From Pseudomonas fluorescens (GTDB lineage: Bacteria > Pseudomonadota > Gammaproteobacteria > Pseudomonadales > Pseudomonadaceae), in contig NZ_LT907842.1 of assembly GCF_900215245.1 (NCBI RefSeq), positions 3,782,001-3,846,000 on the forward strand: DNA of 64,000 nucleotides, in the 5' to 3' direction. The notes beneath the pieces are model-generated. The model ran no database searches, had not been told where the DNA came from, and saw only the letters and a program-made list of their open reading frames with translations. Position 1 is the first letter of the stretch, and every line of letters starts with the position of its first letter. Below, piece after piece: positions 16,657-26,123 of the stretch. Made by a program: the position numbers and the translations under genes.

Positions 16657-18801
16657 ATGATCAGCACTGAACTCAAAACCACGATCCAGGGCGCCTATTC
16701 GCGTTTTCTCGAAGCCAAGAGCTTGAAACCGCGCTACGGCCAACGCCTGATGATCGCCGAAGTGGCCAAAGTCCTCGGGGATATCGACACCGACGACGAA
16801 GGTCGGCGCAGTGGCGACCCCGCAGTCGTGGCCGTCGAGGCCGGCACCGGTACGGGCAAGACCGTGGCCTACAGCCTGGCCGCGATCCCTACCGCCAAGG
16901 CTGCCGGCAAACGCCTGGTGATCGCCACCGCCACTGTCGCGCTGCAAGAGCAGATCGTCTACAAAGACCTGCCCGACCTGATGCGCAACAGCGGCCTGAA
17001 CTTTACTTTCGCCCTGGCCAAGGGCCGTGGCCGCTACATGTGCCTGTCCAAGCTCGATGTATTGCTGCAGGAAGGCCACGCACAAACCGCCACGGCTTCG
17101 CTGTTCGAAGAAGAAGGCTTCAAGATCGAGGTTGATGAAGTCAGCCAGAAGCTGTTCACCAGCATGATCGAGAAGCTCGCCGGCAATAAATGGGACGGCG
17201 ACCGCGACAGCTGGCCCACCGCCCTGGAAGATGCCGACTGGGCGCGCCTGACCACCGACCACAGCCAGTGCACCAACCGCCATTGCCCCAACTTCGGCCA
17301 GTGCGCCTTCTACAAGGCCCGCGAAGGCATGGGCAAGGTCGACGTGATCGTCACCAACCACGACATGGTCCTGGCTGACCTGGCCCTGGGCGGCGGTGCC
17401 GTATTGCCGGACCCGCGCGACACCCTTTACGTATTCGACGAAGGCCACCACCTGCCGGATAAAGCCATCGGCCACTTCGCCCACTACACGCGCCTGCGCT
17501 CCACCGCCGATTGGCTGGAAACCACCGCCAAGAACCTCACCAAACTGCTGGCTCAACACCCGCTGCCCGGCGACCTGGGCAAGCTGATCGAGCAAGTGCC
17601 GGAGCTGGCGCGGGAGATCAAGACCCAGCAGCAATTCATGTTCAGTGCCTGTGAGCAGGTGGCCGATTTCAAGCCCGGTGAAGACGTGGAAGGCCGGGAG
17701 CGGCCGCGTCATCGCTTTGTTGGCGGTTTGATCCCCGAGCACATGCGCGAAATGGGCATTGAACTGAAAAAGGGCTTTTCGCGCCTGACCGACCTGTTTA
17801 CCCGTTTGACTGACCTGCTCAAGGAAGGCATGGACGGCGAGGTCAACATCGGCATCGCCAGCAACCAGGCCGAAGAATGGTACCCGTTGTTCGGCAGCCT
17901 GCTGTCGCGTTCCCAAGGCAACTGGGAGCTGTGGACCGCCTTCACCGTTGAAGACCCGGAAGACAACCCGCCGATGGCGCGCTGGCTGACCTTGTCGGAA
18001 AGCGGCGCGCTGTTTGATATCGAGGTCAACGCCAGCCCGATCCTCGCCGCCGAAATGCTGCGCCGCAATCTGTGGAACGTGGCCTACGGCTGCCTGGTAA
18101 CGTCGGCCACGCTGACGGCTTTGGGCACTTTTGATCGTTTCCGCATGCGTGCCGGGTTGCCGAAAAAAGCCGTCACCGCTGTGGTCCCGAGCCCGTTTCA
18201 TCACGCCGACGCGGGCGTGCTGCGGGTGCCGGACCTCAAGGCCGACCCGCGCGATGCCGCGGCGCACACGGCTGCGATTATCCGCGACCTGCCGGAGTTG
18301 GTTGAAGGTTCGCGCGGTACGCTGGTGCTGTTTTCTTCGCGTAAACAGATGCAGGACGTGTTCGACGGCCTCGACCGCGACTGGCGCAAGCAAGTGTTTA
18401 TCCAGGGCAACCTGTCCAAGCAGGAGACCCTGAACAAGCACAAGGCACGGGTCGATGGTGGGGATTCGAGCGTGCTGTTCGGCCTGGCCAGCTTCGCCGA
18501 AGGCGTGGACTTGCCCGGAGCCTACTGCGAACACGTAGTGATCGCCAAAATCCCGTTCTCGGTGCCGGATGATCCGGTCGAGGCGGCCCTGGCCGAATGG
18601 ATCGAAGCGCGGGGCGGTAACCCGTTCATGGAAATCTCGGTGCCGGATGCCTCCTTGAAACTGGTCCAGGCTTGCGGTCGCTTGCTGCGCACCGAAGAAG
18701 ACCGCGGCACCATCACCTTGCTCGACCGCCGTTTGGTCACGCAGCGCTACGGCAAAGCTATCCTCAATGCCTTGCCGCCGTTCAGGCGCGAAATTTCCTG
18801 A
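16657..18801 (+). CDS. dinG: ATP-dependent DNA helicase DinG
   Basis: 714-residue XPD-like superfamily 2 helicase (5'-3'). Walker A is EAGTGTGKT (61-69), the DEAH-type box is DEGH (261-264), and the 4Fe-4S cluster cysteines are C129, C205, C210 and C216 (RGRYMC; SQCTNRHCPNFGQC). The C-terminal motif VQACGRLLRTEEDRG (motif VI) is intact. In E. coli DinG unwinds R-loops and G-quadruplexes and is SOS-induced; I see no clear LexA box in the short upstream gap. The family length and all key residues are normal. Confidence 0.95.
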   Translation: MISTELKTTIQGAYSRFLEAKSLKPRYGQRLMIAEVAKVLGDIDTDDEGRRSGDPAVVAVEAGTGTGKTVAYSLAAIPTAKAAGKRLVIATATVALQEQIVYKDLPDLMRNSGLNFTFALAKGRGRYMCLSKLDVLLQEGHAQTATASLFEEEGFKIEVDEVSQKLFTSMIEKLAGNKWDGDRDSWPTALEDADWARLTTDHSQCTNRHCPNFGQCAFYKAREGMGKVDVIVTNHDMVLADLALGGGAVLPDPRDTLYVFDEGHHLPDKAIGHFAHYTRLRSTADWLETTAKNLTKLLAQHPLPGDLGKLIEQVPELAREIKTQQQFMFSACEQVADFKPGEDVEGRERPRHRFVGGLIPEHMREMGIELKKGFSRLTDLFTRLTDLLKEGMDGEVNIGIASNQAEEWYPLFGSLLSRSQGNWELWTAFTVEDPEDNPPMARWLTLSESGALFDIEVNASPILAAEMLRRNLWNVAYGCLVTSATLTALGTFDRFRMRAGLPKKAVTAVVPSPFHHADAGVLRVPDLKADPRDAAAHTAAIIRDLPELVEGSRGTLVLFSSRKQMQDVFDGLDRDWRKQVFIQGNLSKQETLNKHKARVDGGDSSVLFGLASFAEGVDLPGAYCEHVVIAKIPFSVPDDPVEAALAEWIEARGGNPFMEISVPDASLKLVQACGRLLRTEEDRGTITLLDRRLVTQRYGKAILNALPPFRREIS

Positions 18802-18899
18802 GCCACCGTGGGCGAATTCGCCCACTGCGTGGTCTATCTCACTGCCAACGCTTTATGTCATCAGGCCAGTCACCGGCCGTTTGGGAGAACCTTGTTCGT

Positions 18900-21197
18900 A
18901 TGATTCGCACGCTGCCCGCTCTGTTTGCCTTGTTGTTCACCGCGCCCTTGATGGCCGCGCCTGCCGGGCAACAAACGCTGTTCAACTTCGTACGGCCTGC
19001 CGATGTGGTCAAGGTGGCGACCCAGGACGCCAGCCTGCCCCAATACAATGCCGAGCAAACCGCCGAAGGCGAAGTGCTGCGCCGCATCACCTTCAACCCG
19101 GCGGCCGAACCGAGCCTGGTGCTCAGCCCGCAGAGCGGCGTGTGGGACTGGTCGCAGTCCGGCGCCATGAGCCTGCGTATCCAGAGCGCCATGGACTGGG
19201 CGCTGACCCTGTACGTGAAGGTGCAGAGCACGGATGGTAAAACCCTGGTCAGCCGCATCGACCTGCCGGCCGGCCCGGTGCAGACCCTGTTGATCCCGTT
19301 GCAAGCTAACTCGCCGCTGAGCCAGGGCATGAAGGCTGGCCCGCCGATGCCCATCACCGTGGATGGCCAACGTGTGCTGCTGGCCGGCAGCGCCGGTGAG
19401 ATCGACCGCAGCCAGGTGGCCTCGGTGACATTGTCGATGATCAAGCCCAATGCGGCCCAAAGCATCCTGCTGGAACGCTTCGGTGTACAGGACCTCGAGC
19501 CGGTGCTGAAGGCGGCCTACAGCGAAGTGGTCGATGCCTATGGCCAGTCCACGCGCGCGCGTTGGCCGGAAAAAGTCAGCAGCGACGAGCAACTCAAGGC
19601 CGCCGCCGCCAAGGAGCAGCAACAGCTCAAAGGTTGGCTGGCCGAGCGCGACAAATCAGCCCTGGACCAATATGGCGGCTGGAACAAAGGCCCGGCGTTT
19701 GAAGCGAGCGGGTTTTTCCGCACCGAGAAGCGCGACGGTCGTTGGTACCTGGTGACGCCACAAGGCCATCCCTTCTACTCCCTGGGCGTTAACACCGTAG
19801 CCCCGGACAACAATCAGACCTACGTGGCTGGGCGCGAGTGGATGTTTGCCGCATTGCCCAAGGCCGGTGAGCCGTTCGACAAGTATTACGGAAGCGGCGA
19901 TAACCGTGGCGGCAACGGCGCCGACCAGGGCCGTGGCTTCAATGTCGGGCGTTGGTACGATTTTTACGGCGCCAACTTGCAGCGCGCCTACGGCACTGAC
20001 GGTTTCGACCAGAAGCGCTGGGTCACCCACACCCTCGACCGTCTGCAAGCCTGGGGTTTCAACACCGTAGGCAACTGGAGCGACGCAGCCTTGGCCACCG
20101 CCGACCGCGTGCCGTACACCTTGCCGCTGTCGATTGTCGGTGACTACGCCAGCATCAGCACCGGCACCGATTGGTGGGGCGGCATGCCCGACCCATTCGA
20201 CCCGCGTTTTGCCATGGCCACCGAGCGCGCCGTGGCGATTGCCGCCCGCGATCACCGCGACGACCCCTGGCTGATCGGCTTTTTCGCCGACAACGAGCTG
20301 GCCTGGGCCGGTCCGGGTGACGATCCCAAATCCCGTTACGCGTTGGCCTACGGCACGCTGCGCATGACCACTGACGTACCGGCCAAGCGCGCGTTCCTCA
20401 AGCAACTGCGCGACAAATACCGTAACGAAGACGGCCTCTCGAAAGCCTGGGGTATTCACTTGTCCGGCTGGGAGCTGATGGAAGACCCGGGGTTCGAACC
20501 GCCGATGCCGAACCCCGAGCACCCGGAAATCGAAGCTGACTTTAAATACTTCCAGCAGACCTTCGCCGATGCCTACTTCAAGACCATCTCCGATTCGCTG
20601 AAATGGCACGCACCCAACCAATTGTTGCTGGGTGGCCGGTATGCCGTCAGCACGCCTGAATCGGTGGCGTCCTGCGCCCAGTATTGCGATGTGCTGAGCT
20701 TCAATATGTACACCCTCAAGCCTCAGGACGGTTATGACTTCGCTGCCTTGCGCGCGCTGGACAAACCGGTACTGATCACCGAGTTCAACTTTGGCTCGGC
20801 AGACCGTGGCCCGTTCTGGGGCGGCGTCACTCAACTGGCCCGGGAAGAAGACCGCGGCGCGGCGTACGGCAACTTCCTCAAACAGGCCATGGCCGAGCCG
20901 TCGATCGTCGGTGTGCATTGGTTCCAGTATCTGGACCAGCCGGTGACCGGGCGCCTGCTCGACGGCGAGAACGGCCACTTCGGGCTGGTGGGCATCACCG
21001 ATGTGCCGTTCCAGGGCTTTGTCGACAGCGTGCGCAAAAGCAACCTGGCAGCGGTGGCGCAACTGGGCAAAGAGGCCGAAAAGGCCACGGCGGCCAGCGC
21101 GCTGCGTGAGCATGCAGGCGGTAAGTCGGGGCATGAAGGCAAAGGCCCGGGGCAGGGCGCCGGGCATGCTGGCGGTCACTCTGGAAATGGCCATTGA
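18900..21197 (+). CDS. Secreted GH50-like (agarase-type) glycoside hydrolase
   Basis: 765 residues beginning MIRTLPALFALLFTAPLMAA, a clear signal peptide; the frame is open upstream into dinG but that part is not expected to be coding. Residues 25-200 form a beta-sandwich (carbohydrate-binding-like) domain. A TIM barrel of clan GH-A follows: the probable acid/base is E466 in FFADNELAWAG and the nucleophile E628 in VLITEFNFGS, with W674 in VHWFQYLDQ. The layout fits the GH50 beta-agarase-like group, although pseudomonads are not agar degraders, so the real polymer is unknown. The last 30 residues are a glycine/histidine-rich tail (GKSGHEGKGPGQGAGHAGGH) that could bind metal. Confidence 0.8.
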   Translation: MIRTLPALFALLFTAPLMAAPAGQQTLFNFVRPADVVKVATQDASLPQYNAEQTAEGEVLRRITFNPAAEPSLVLSPQSGVWDWSQSGAMSLRIQSAMDWALTLYVKVQSTDGKTLVSRIDLPAGPVQTLLIPLQANSPLSQGMKAGPPMPITVDGQRVLLAGSAGEIDRSQVASVTLSMIKPNAAQSILLERFGVQDLEPVLKAAYSEVVDAYGQSTRARWPEKVSSDEQLKAAAAKEQQQLKGWLAERDKSALDQYGGWNKGPAFEASGFFRTEKRDGRWYLVTPQGHPFYSLGVNTVAPDNNQTYVAGREWMFAALPKAGEPFDKYYGSGDNRGGNGADQGRGFNVGRWYDFYGANLQRAYGTDGFDQKRWVTHTLDRLQAWGFNTVGNWSDAALATADRVPYTLPLSIVGDYASISTGTDWWGGMPDPFDPRFAMATERAVAIAARDHRDDPWLIGFFADNELAWAGPGDDPKSRYALAYGTLRMTTDVPAKRAFLKQLRDKYRNEDGLSKAWGIHLSGWELMEDPGFEPPMPNPEHPEIEADFKYFQQTFADAYFKTISDSLKWHAPNQLLLGGRYAVSTPESVASCAQYCDVLSFNMYTLKPQDGYDFAALRALDKPVLITEFNFGSADRGPFWGGVTQLAREEDRGAAYGNFLKQAMAEPSIVGVHWFQYLDQPVTGRLLDGENGHFGLVGITDVPFQGFVDSVRKSNLAAVAQLGKEAEKATAASALREHAGGKSGHEGKGPGQGAGHAGGHSGNGH

Positions 21198-21279
21198 TTC
21201 ATCGTTGACGGGTTCACAAATCGCACAAGGACTGGAACAATGTCGGCCAATTCTTACGGTGTTTTCCAAGGCGGCTTAG

Positions 21280-22425
21280 GTGCAGATTCAGGGTCATTAC
21301 ACGCTCCAGTTCGAAGCGGTACGTGAAGCATTCGCCGCATTGTTCGATGACCCGCAGGAGCGTGGTGCCGGGCTGTGTATCCAGATCGGCGGCGAAACAG
21401 TCGTCGACCTGTGGGCGGGTACCGCCGACAAGGATGGCGCTGAGGCCTGGCACAGCGACACCATCGTCAACCTGTTTTCCTGCACCAAGACCTTCACCGC
21501 TGTGGCGGCCCTGCAATTGGTGGCTGAGGGCAAGTTGCAACTCGACGCCCCTGTCGCCAACTATTGGCCCGAGTTTGCGGCGGCCGGTAAAGACACCATC
21601 ACCTTGCGCCAGTTGCTTTGCCACCAGGCCGGGCTGCCGGCGATTCGCGAGATGCTGCCCACTGAAGCCCTGTATGACTGGCCGTTGATGGTCGACACCC
21701 TTGCGGCCGAGGCCCCTTGGTGGACGCCGGGCCAAGGGCATGGTTACGAAGCCATCACTTACGGCTGGCTGGTCGGAGAGTTGCTGCGCCGCGCCGATGG
21801 GCGCGGGCCGGGTGAGTCGATTGTGGCGCGGGTTGCGCGGCCTTTGGGCCTGGACTTTCATGTCGGCCTGGCGGACGAAGAGTTTTATCGTGTGGCACAT
21901 ATTGCGCGCAGCAAAGGCAATATGGGCGATGAAGCCGCGCAACGCTTACTTCAAGTAATGATGCGCGAACCGAACGCCATGACGACACGTGCGTTTGCCA
22001 ATCCCCCGTCTATTCTGACCAGCACTAATAAACCCGAATGGCGGCGCATGCAGCAGCCAGCGGCAAATGGTCACGGTAATGCGCGCAGCCTGGCAGGCTT
22101 TTATAGCGGATTGTTGGACGGTAGTTTGCTCGAAGCCGACATGCTCGAACAATTGACACGTGAACACAGTATTGGGCCGGATAAAACCTTATTGACCCAA
22201 ACCCGATTCGGTTTGGGCTGCATGTTGGATCAGCCGCAATTGCCTAACGCCACGTTCGGCCTTGGCCCACATGCGTTTGGGCACCCGGGCGCGGGTGGTT
22301 CGGTCGGGTTTGCCGACCCTGAACATGATGTAGCGTTTGGTTTCGTGACTAATACACTGGGGCCTTACGTACTTATGGACCCGCGTGCACAGAAGTTGGT
22401 CGGAATATTGGCCGGTTGTCTGTAA
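21280..22425 (+). CDS. EstB/class C beta-lactamase-fold serine hydrolase
   Basis: 381 residues from a GTG start at 21280. The serine hydrolase motif SxxK is S67-C-T-K70 in LFSCTKTF; the second motif tyrosine is in YEAITYGWLVGEL (about Y161); a late HPGAGGSVGFAD replaces the KTG box, as in EstB-type esterases. There is no signal peptide, so it acts in the cytoplasm. The substrate is unknown; family members hydrolyse short esters or peptides rather than beta-lactams. The gene begins 82 bp after the glycosidase gene. Confidence 0.88.
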   Translation: MQIQGHYTLQFEAVREAFAALFDDPQERGAGLCIQIGGETVVDLWAGTADKDGAEAWHSDTIVNLFSCTKTFTAVAALQLVAEGKLQLDAPVANYWPEFAAAGKDTITLRQLLCHQAGLPAIREMLPTEALYDWPLMVDTLAAEAPWWTPGQGHGYEAITYGWLVGELLRRADGRGPGESIVARVARPLGLDFHVGLADEEFYRVAHIARSKGNMGDEAAQRLLQVMMREPNAMTTRAFANPPSILTSTNKPEWRRMQQPAANGHGNARSLAGFYSGLLDGSLLEADMLEQLTREHSIGPDKTLLTQTRFGLGCMLDQPQLPNATFGLGPHAFGHPGAGGSVGFADPEHDVAFGFVTNTLGPYVLMDPRAQKLVGILAGCL

Positions 22426-22567
22426 AGAGCTTGCTGTTTCACGTTTTTTTGTTACAAAGGCAAGTATAAGAAGGCGCTGAACGAAATTTTGTAACTTTAA
22501 TGTTCTGTAAGCGTCTGTTTAACGGGTCACCAGACCCCCTGGTTTTTTCTCATTTTGTGGATATCTC

Positions 22568-23746
22568 ATGTTATCGAACAAGTCCTTGGCACTGGCGCTG
22601 TGCCTCACTATTACTGGCTGCGCACAAACACCACAAAATGATGCCGAAGGTGGGCATTGGTGGTCATTTGGATCTGATAAGGCTGCTACCAAGGACGCAG
22701 TGACCCAAACCGACGCCAAACCGGATGCCAAACCTGCTGCGGGCGCCAAGCCTGTCGCGCCGGTTGCTGCCGCAGCTGCTGCTCCAGCGCCTGCCGCTGC
22801 TGCCACACCTGCTCCGGTCGCCAAGGCTGACACCGGTTCCAGCTGGTGGCCGTTCTTCTCCAAAAGCGCTGATGAAAAGGCCGCTGATGCCAAGGCCGAC
22901 CTGAAAGCCGACCTCAAGGCTGCAACTCCGGCTGCCACCCCGGACGCTGCGCCGGCTGTCGCCAAGACCGACACCGAGACCAAATGGTGGTGGCCTTTCG
23001 AAAGCAAGCCGAAGCCACTGGCCAAGGTCGATGTGACCAACGTGCCGATGCCAGACCCGAAAATCACCCAAGCCTGGCTGGACGACTATGAGCCGCGCCT
23101 GCGCGCCGCCATCAAGGACAGCAACCTGCAGCTGGAGCGTCGCGAGAACGTACTCGTGGTGATCGCGCCGGTTGATGGCTCCTACAACCCGAAACGTCCA
23201 GCCATGCTGCTGCCGGTGACCTTGGGCCCGTTCACCCGCGTTGCCAAGGCGGTTGAAGGCGATCCGAAGACCGCGGTGCTGGTTCTTGGCCACGTCGACA
23301 CCAATGGTGCCGAACCGGTGAGCCAGGCGTTGACCCGCGAGCGTGCGCAGTCCATCGCTTCGATTTTCAGCCTCAGCGGTTTGAAGCAGGATCGCCTGAT
23401 GATGCGTGGCATGGGTGACCTAATGCCGCGTGCCGCCAACGACAGCAACCAGGGCCGTGCGCTGAATCGTCGCATGGAAATCCTGTTCACTCAGCGTACA
23501 ACTATGTTGGCGTTGCTGAGCAAGTACAACTCGGGCAAACCACCGGTCGCTGACATGGTCGCTGTGCAAACTGCGCCAGCCCCTGTGCCGGCCCCGGCTG
23601 CGAAAAAAGCGGCTCCGGCGAAAAAGGCCCCGGCCAAGAAAGCTGCCGCCAAGCCAGCTGCGAAAAAAGCCGCTGCCAAGCCTGCCGCGAAAAAAGCCGC
23701 ACCGAAGGCTGCCGCCCCGGCTGCGAACGACCAGGCGAAAAACTGA
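22568..23746 (+). CDS. OmpA-domain lipoprotein with three WWxF motifs and a histone-H1-like tail
   Basis: 392 residues. The lipobox is ITGC (C18). Three aromatic motifs occur at similar spacing: HWWSFGSDK (30-38), SWWPFFSKS (92-100) and KWWWPFESK (139-147), separated by alanine/proline/lysine linkers. An OmpA-like peptidoglycan-binding domain spans about 185-305 (ENVLVVIAPVDG, LGHVDTNGAEPVS, GRALNRRMEI). The tail from about 345 is built of AAKKA and AKPAAKK repeats like histone H1 or AlgP. It is followed after 27 bp by pdxH. The combination of an outer-membrane anchor with a DNA-binding-like cationic tail is unusual; the tail may bind wall polymers, LPS or DNA. Confidence 0.88.
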   Translation: MLSNKSLALALCLTITGCAQTPQNDAEGGHWWSFGSDKAATKDAVTQTDAKPDAKPAAGAKPVAPVAAAAAAPAPAAAATPAPVAKADTGSSWWPFFSKSADEKAADAKADLKADLKAATPAATPDAAPAVAKTDTETKWWWPFESKPKPLAKVDVTNVPMPDPKITQAWLDDYEPRLRAAIKDSNLQLERRENVLVVIAPVDGSYNPKRPAMLLPVTLGPFTRVAKAVEGDPKTAVLVLGHVDTNGAEPVSQALTRERAQSIASIFSLSGLKQDRLMMRGMGDLMPRAANDSNQGRALNRRMEILFTQRTTMLALLSKYNSGKPPVADMVAVQTAPAPVPAPAAKKAAPAKKAPAKKAAAKPAAKKAAAKPAAKKAAPKAAAPAANDQAKN

Positions 23747-23773
23747 TCCGTTGAAACAGAAGGATAAAGCTGC

Positions 23774-24421
23774 ATGACCCAGGCACTGGCCGATATGCGC
23801 CGTGACTACACACGGGACGGTTTGAGCGAGGCCCAGGCCCCGGGCGAGCCGTTTGCGTTGTTCCACCAATGGTTTGGCGAGGCGGTAAAAACCGAGCAGC
23901 CACCGGTGGAGGCCAATGCCATGACCCTGGCAACGGTTGATCAGGACGGTCGCCCGCACTGCCGCATCCTGTTGCTCAAGGGCCTGGATGCACAGGGCTT
24001 TACCTTCTTCACTAACTATCAGAGCGCCAAGGGTGAACAACTCGCGGCGCGGCCGTTTGCGGCCATGACCTTCTTCTGGCCCACCCTGGAGCGCCAGGTG
24101 CGCATCGAAGGGCGGGTGGTCAAGGTAACGCCTGAAGAGTCGGATGCTTATTATCAGGTTCGGCCTTTGGGCAGCCGTCTTGGCGCCTGGGCATCGCCGC
24201 AAAGCCAAGTCATTCGTGACCGTGAAGAGCTGCAGGAGCTGCTCAAGCAGACCGAACAGCGTTTCAGCGATACCCAACCCGACTGCCCCGAGCACTGGGG
24301 TGGCTACCGTTTGTTGCCTGAGCGCATCGAGTTCTGGCAAGGCCGCGCCAGCCGCCTGCATGACCGCCTGAACTATCGCCTGCAAGCCGGCGAATGGACG
24401 CGTGAGCGCCTGGCGCCCTGA
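23774..24421 (+). CDS. pdxH: Pyridoxamine 5'-phosphate oxidase
   Basis: 215 residues, the usual length. It converts pyridoxamine or pyridoxine 5'-phosphate to pyridoxal 5'-phosphate with FMN and oxygen, the last step of vitamin B6 synthesis and salvage. Family motifs are complete: [21 protein letters not shown] (FMN phosphate binding), [27 protein letters not shown], and the C-terminal [14 protein letters not shown]...RLHDR signature. The ribosome site is AAGGATAA. It may be transcribed with the upstream OmpA lipoprotein gene. Confidence 0.97.
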   Translation: MTQALADMRRDYTRDGLSEAQAPGEPFALFHQWFGEAVKTEQPPVEANAMTLATVDQDGRPHCRILLLKGLDAQGFTFFTNYQSAKGEQLAARPFAAMTFFWPTLERQVRIEGRVVKVTPEESDAYYQVRPLGSRLGAWASPQSQVIRDREELQELLKQTEQRFSDTQPDCPEHWGGYRLLPERIEFWQGRASRLHDRLNYRLQAGEWTRERLAP

Positions 24422-24684
24422 GTTTCATCCTCTTCATTGCATCCGAATGCTGACCCTCGCACCGAAGTCTCCACACAGGAGGCTTCGGCGTGTTCGTTTG
24501 CGCGACTACAATGAAGAGCGCTTTCATGACGTTCTCCGGAATAGGGTGAGCGCTACCGTTCGTCGATTTTTCTGGTACTGGCAGTCTGTACTAAGGCTGA
24601 ATGAAAGCAATTTTCTGGCGTGCTTGCCGTGACAGGCGCCAAGCTGCGGCGTCTAATGATTACCTGTCCTTTGGAGTTGATGCT

Positions 24685-25149
24685 ATGCGTAAGTCCGTTT
24701 TACTAGTTGCCTGCTTTACCACCCTGTCGTTGTTGTTGGGTGGCTGCGCCTCGAGTCTGACCGGCGACTCGTACTCCCGTGACGAAGCGCGTCGTGTACA
24801 GACCGTTCGCATGGGTACCATTGAATCCCTGCGTCCGGTGAAAATCGAAGGCACCAAAACCCCAATCGGCAGCGTTGCCGGTGCCGTGGTGGGTGGCGTT
24901 GGTGGCAGCGCCATTGGCGGTGGCCGTGGCAGTATCGTCACCGGCGTTATCGGTGCTGTTGCCGGTGGCCTGCTGGGTTCCGCCGCTGAAGAAGGCCTGA
25001 CCCGTACCCAGGGCGTTGAAATCACCGTTCGCGAAGACGATGGCAGCATGCGCGCCTACGTCCAGGCCGTTGATGCCAACGAAGTCTTCCGCATCGGCGA
25101 CCGTGTGCGCATCATGACCGTTAACGGCACCAGCCGCGTTACTCGCTAA
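24685..25149 (+). CDS. SlyB-like glycine-zipper outer-membrane lipoprotein
   Basis: 154 residues from the ATG at 24685 with a TGGAG ribosome site; the longer frame from 24601 is not needed. The lipobox is LGGC (C20). After SRDEARRVQTVRMG comes the glycine-zipper pair (GSVAGAVVGGVGGSAIGGGRGS and GVIGAVAGGLLGSAAEE), then a small beta domain (VEITVREDDGSMRAYVQ, FRIGDRVRIM). This is the SlyB/PcP family, linked in enterobacteria to PhoPQ and envelope integrity. A strong terminator follows. The 263-bp gap before it holds only the promoter as far as I can see. Confidence 0.9.
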   Translation: MRKSVLLVACFTTLSLLLGGCASSLTGDSYSRDEARRVQTVRMGTIESLRPVKIEGTKTPIGSVAGAVVGGVGGSAIGGGRGSIVTGVIGAVAGGLLGSAAEEGLTRTQGVEITVREDDGSMRAYVQAVDANEVFRIGDRVRIMTVNGTSRVTR

Positions 25150-25168
25150 GCGCTGGCCGTTGAAACAC

Positions 25169-25205
25169 AAAAAACCCCAACCGGGTGACCGGTTGGGGTT
25201 TTTAT
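25169..25205. terminator. Bidirectional intrinsic terminator after the SlyB-like gene
   Basis: A 14-bp stem (AAAACCCCAACCGG with CCGGTTGGGGTTTT) and a GTGA loop, with A and T runs on both sides. It serves the SlyB-like gene and the converging DUF6124 gene. A near-identical hairpin is found at 27905. Confidence 0.95.
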
Positions 25206-25254
25206 TTTAGGGGGCAGGATGTCTACAAATTGAAGCTAAGCGCTTTTAGCTTCA

Positions 25255-25575
25255 TTAGACAGGGCACTGCTGCTCCATTGCTCGGTCGACTAAAAGCCCC
25301 GCCAGTTCCAGTAACTGCCCAATGGCTAACAATTGGCTGCGTGTTTTTCCGTCCACTGTGTCTGCCAAATCAGAGGTCAGCCCGCTGGCGCCTATCAGGG
25401 TTTCGTATGCATTTACCAACAAGGCCTCTGTGTTGGCGGCTGAACTGATCGAAAACAGTGGCTCGTAACGATTTGACGAGGTGGTGTCGGGCTCGAAATG
25501 ATTGGCGGCGCGGCTTGCTTGTGCCAATAACTGTGCGGTGTCTAACGGAGGAGGATTCGGTGTGACCTTGTACAT
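25255..25575 (-). CDS. DUF6124/DUF3077 family protein
   Basis: 106 residues, started at MYKVTPNPPPLDT (25575) behind GGAG at 9 bases. The MxKxTPNPP beginning, the central NTEALLVNAYETLIGAS and the end GIGQLLELAGLLVDRAMEQQ are typical of a family that is abundant and multi-copy in Pseudomonas, with no known function. It is likely cytosolic and helical. The reading frame continues to 25767, but that extension is arginine/cysteine-rich and unlikely. Confidence 0.82.
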   Translation of the reverse strand: MYKVTPNPPPLDTAQLLAQASRAANHFEPDTTSSNRYEPLFSISSAANTEALLVNAYETLIGASGLTSDLADTVDGKTRSQLLAIGQLLELAGLLVDRAMEQQCPV

Positions 25576-26072
25576 GGGTAAATCTCCAAGTTTGGCTGGA
25601 GCCGCCCCTGATCGCCGCGACGCGATGGAAGGTGGCAGCTGTACGCAGGTTCGCGGACCGAGAACTTGAAACTCGGCATACCCGAAGGTATCCCGCGCAC
25701 AGCTGCCATAACACGAGGCGCCAGCCACAGGAGTAGCTGACGAAAAACGATGGCAATTATGCATCAAGTTAACAGGCCGCGACGCCTGATCGCTGAGTGT
25801 CAGCGACGGGGGGAGATTAGTGGGCGGTCAGGGGCAAGGCAATCCCGGCGACTTGTGGGAAATGTCTGATGCATGTTTCTAAAGGTGCAAAAACGCAGGT
25901 ATTAAAAAATGAGTTTGCGGCTGGGGTTGCCTACGCACAGGACGCAATCACAGATCTGAACGCACACTGACGGTACGGCTCAACTCATGGCGGGCCGAGT
26001 ATGTCGAAGTTTGCACGACGCACGTGGAGCCTCGTAGTGAATGCCCTGTGTGTTTATCACGTGTTCCTGCTA
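25576..26072. other. 497-bp gene-free region with a probable plus-strand transcript end
   Basis: No protein-coding gene is convincing here. A strong plus-strand terminator lies at its right end (26073-26106) although no plus-strand gene precedes it: the SlyB-like gene already has its own terminator. A short A-rich run with TATTAA (near 25900) could be a -10 element. This fits an unannotated small RNA of roughly 150-200 nt. Confidence 0.45.
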
Positions 26073-26106
26073 GGCCGCTTCGGCTAAAACCGAAGCGGCC
26101 TTTTGG
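26073..26106 (+). terminator. Orphan plus-strand intrinsic terminator
   Basis: An 11-bp GC-rich stem (GGCCGCTTCGG with CCGAAGCGGCC), a CTAAAA loop and then TTTTGGTTTTTT. The T run is only on the plus strand; on the minus strand the hairpin is followed by CTAGCAGG. It therefore ends a rightward transcript that starts within the gene-free region. Confidence 0.85.
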
Positions 26107-26123
26107 TTTTTTACCCTGTCACT

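Noticed and set aside
16627..18825. 732-residue open frame on the minus strand
   Set aside because: It is the exact antisense of dinG, whose helicase motifs are complete; long antisense frames are common at this GC content, and the translation is His/Gln/Gly-rich without domains.
19656..21269. 537-residue open frame on the minus strand
   Set aside because: Antisense of the GH50-like gene, which has a signal peptide and catalytic motifs.
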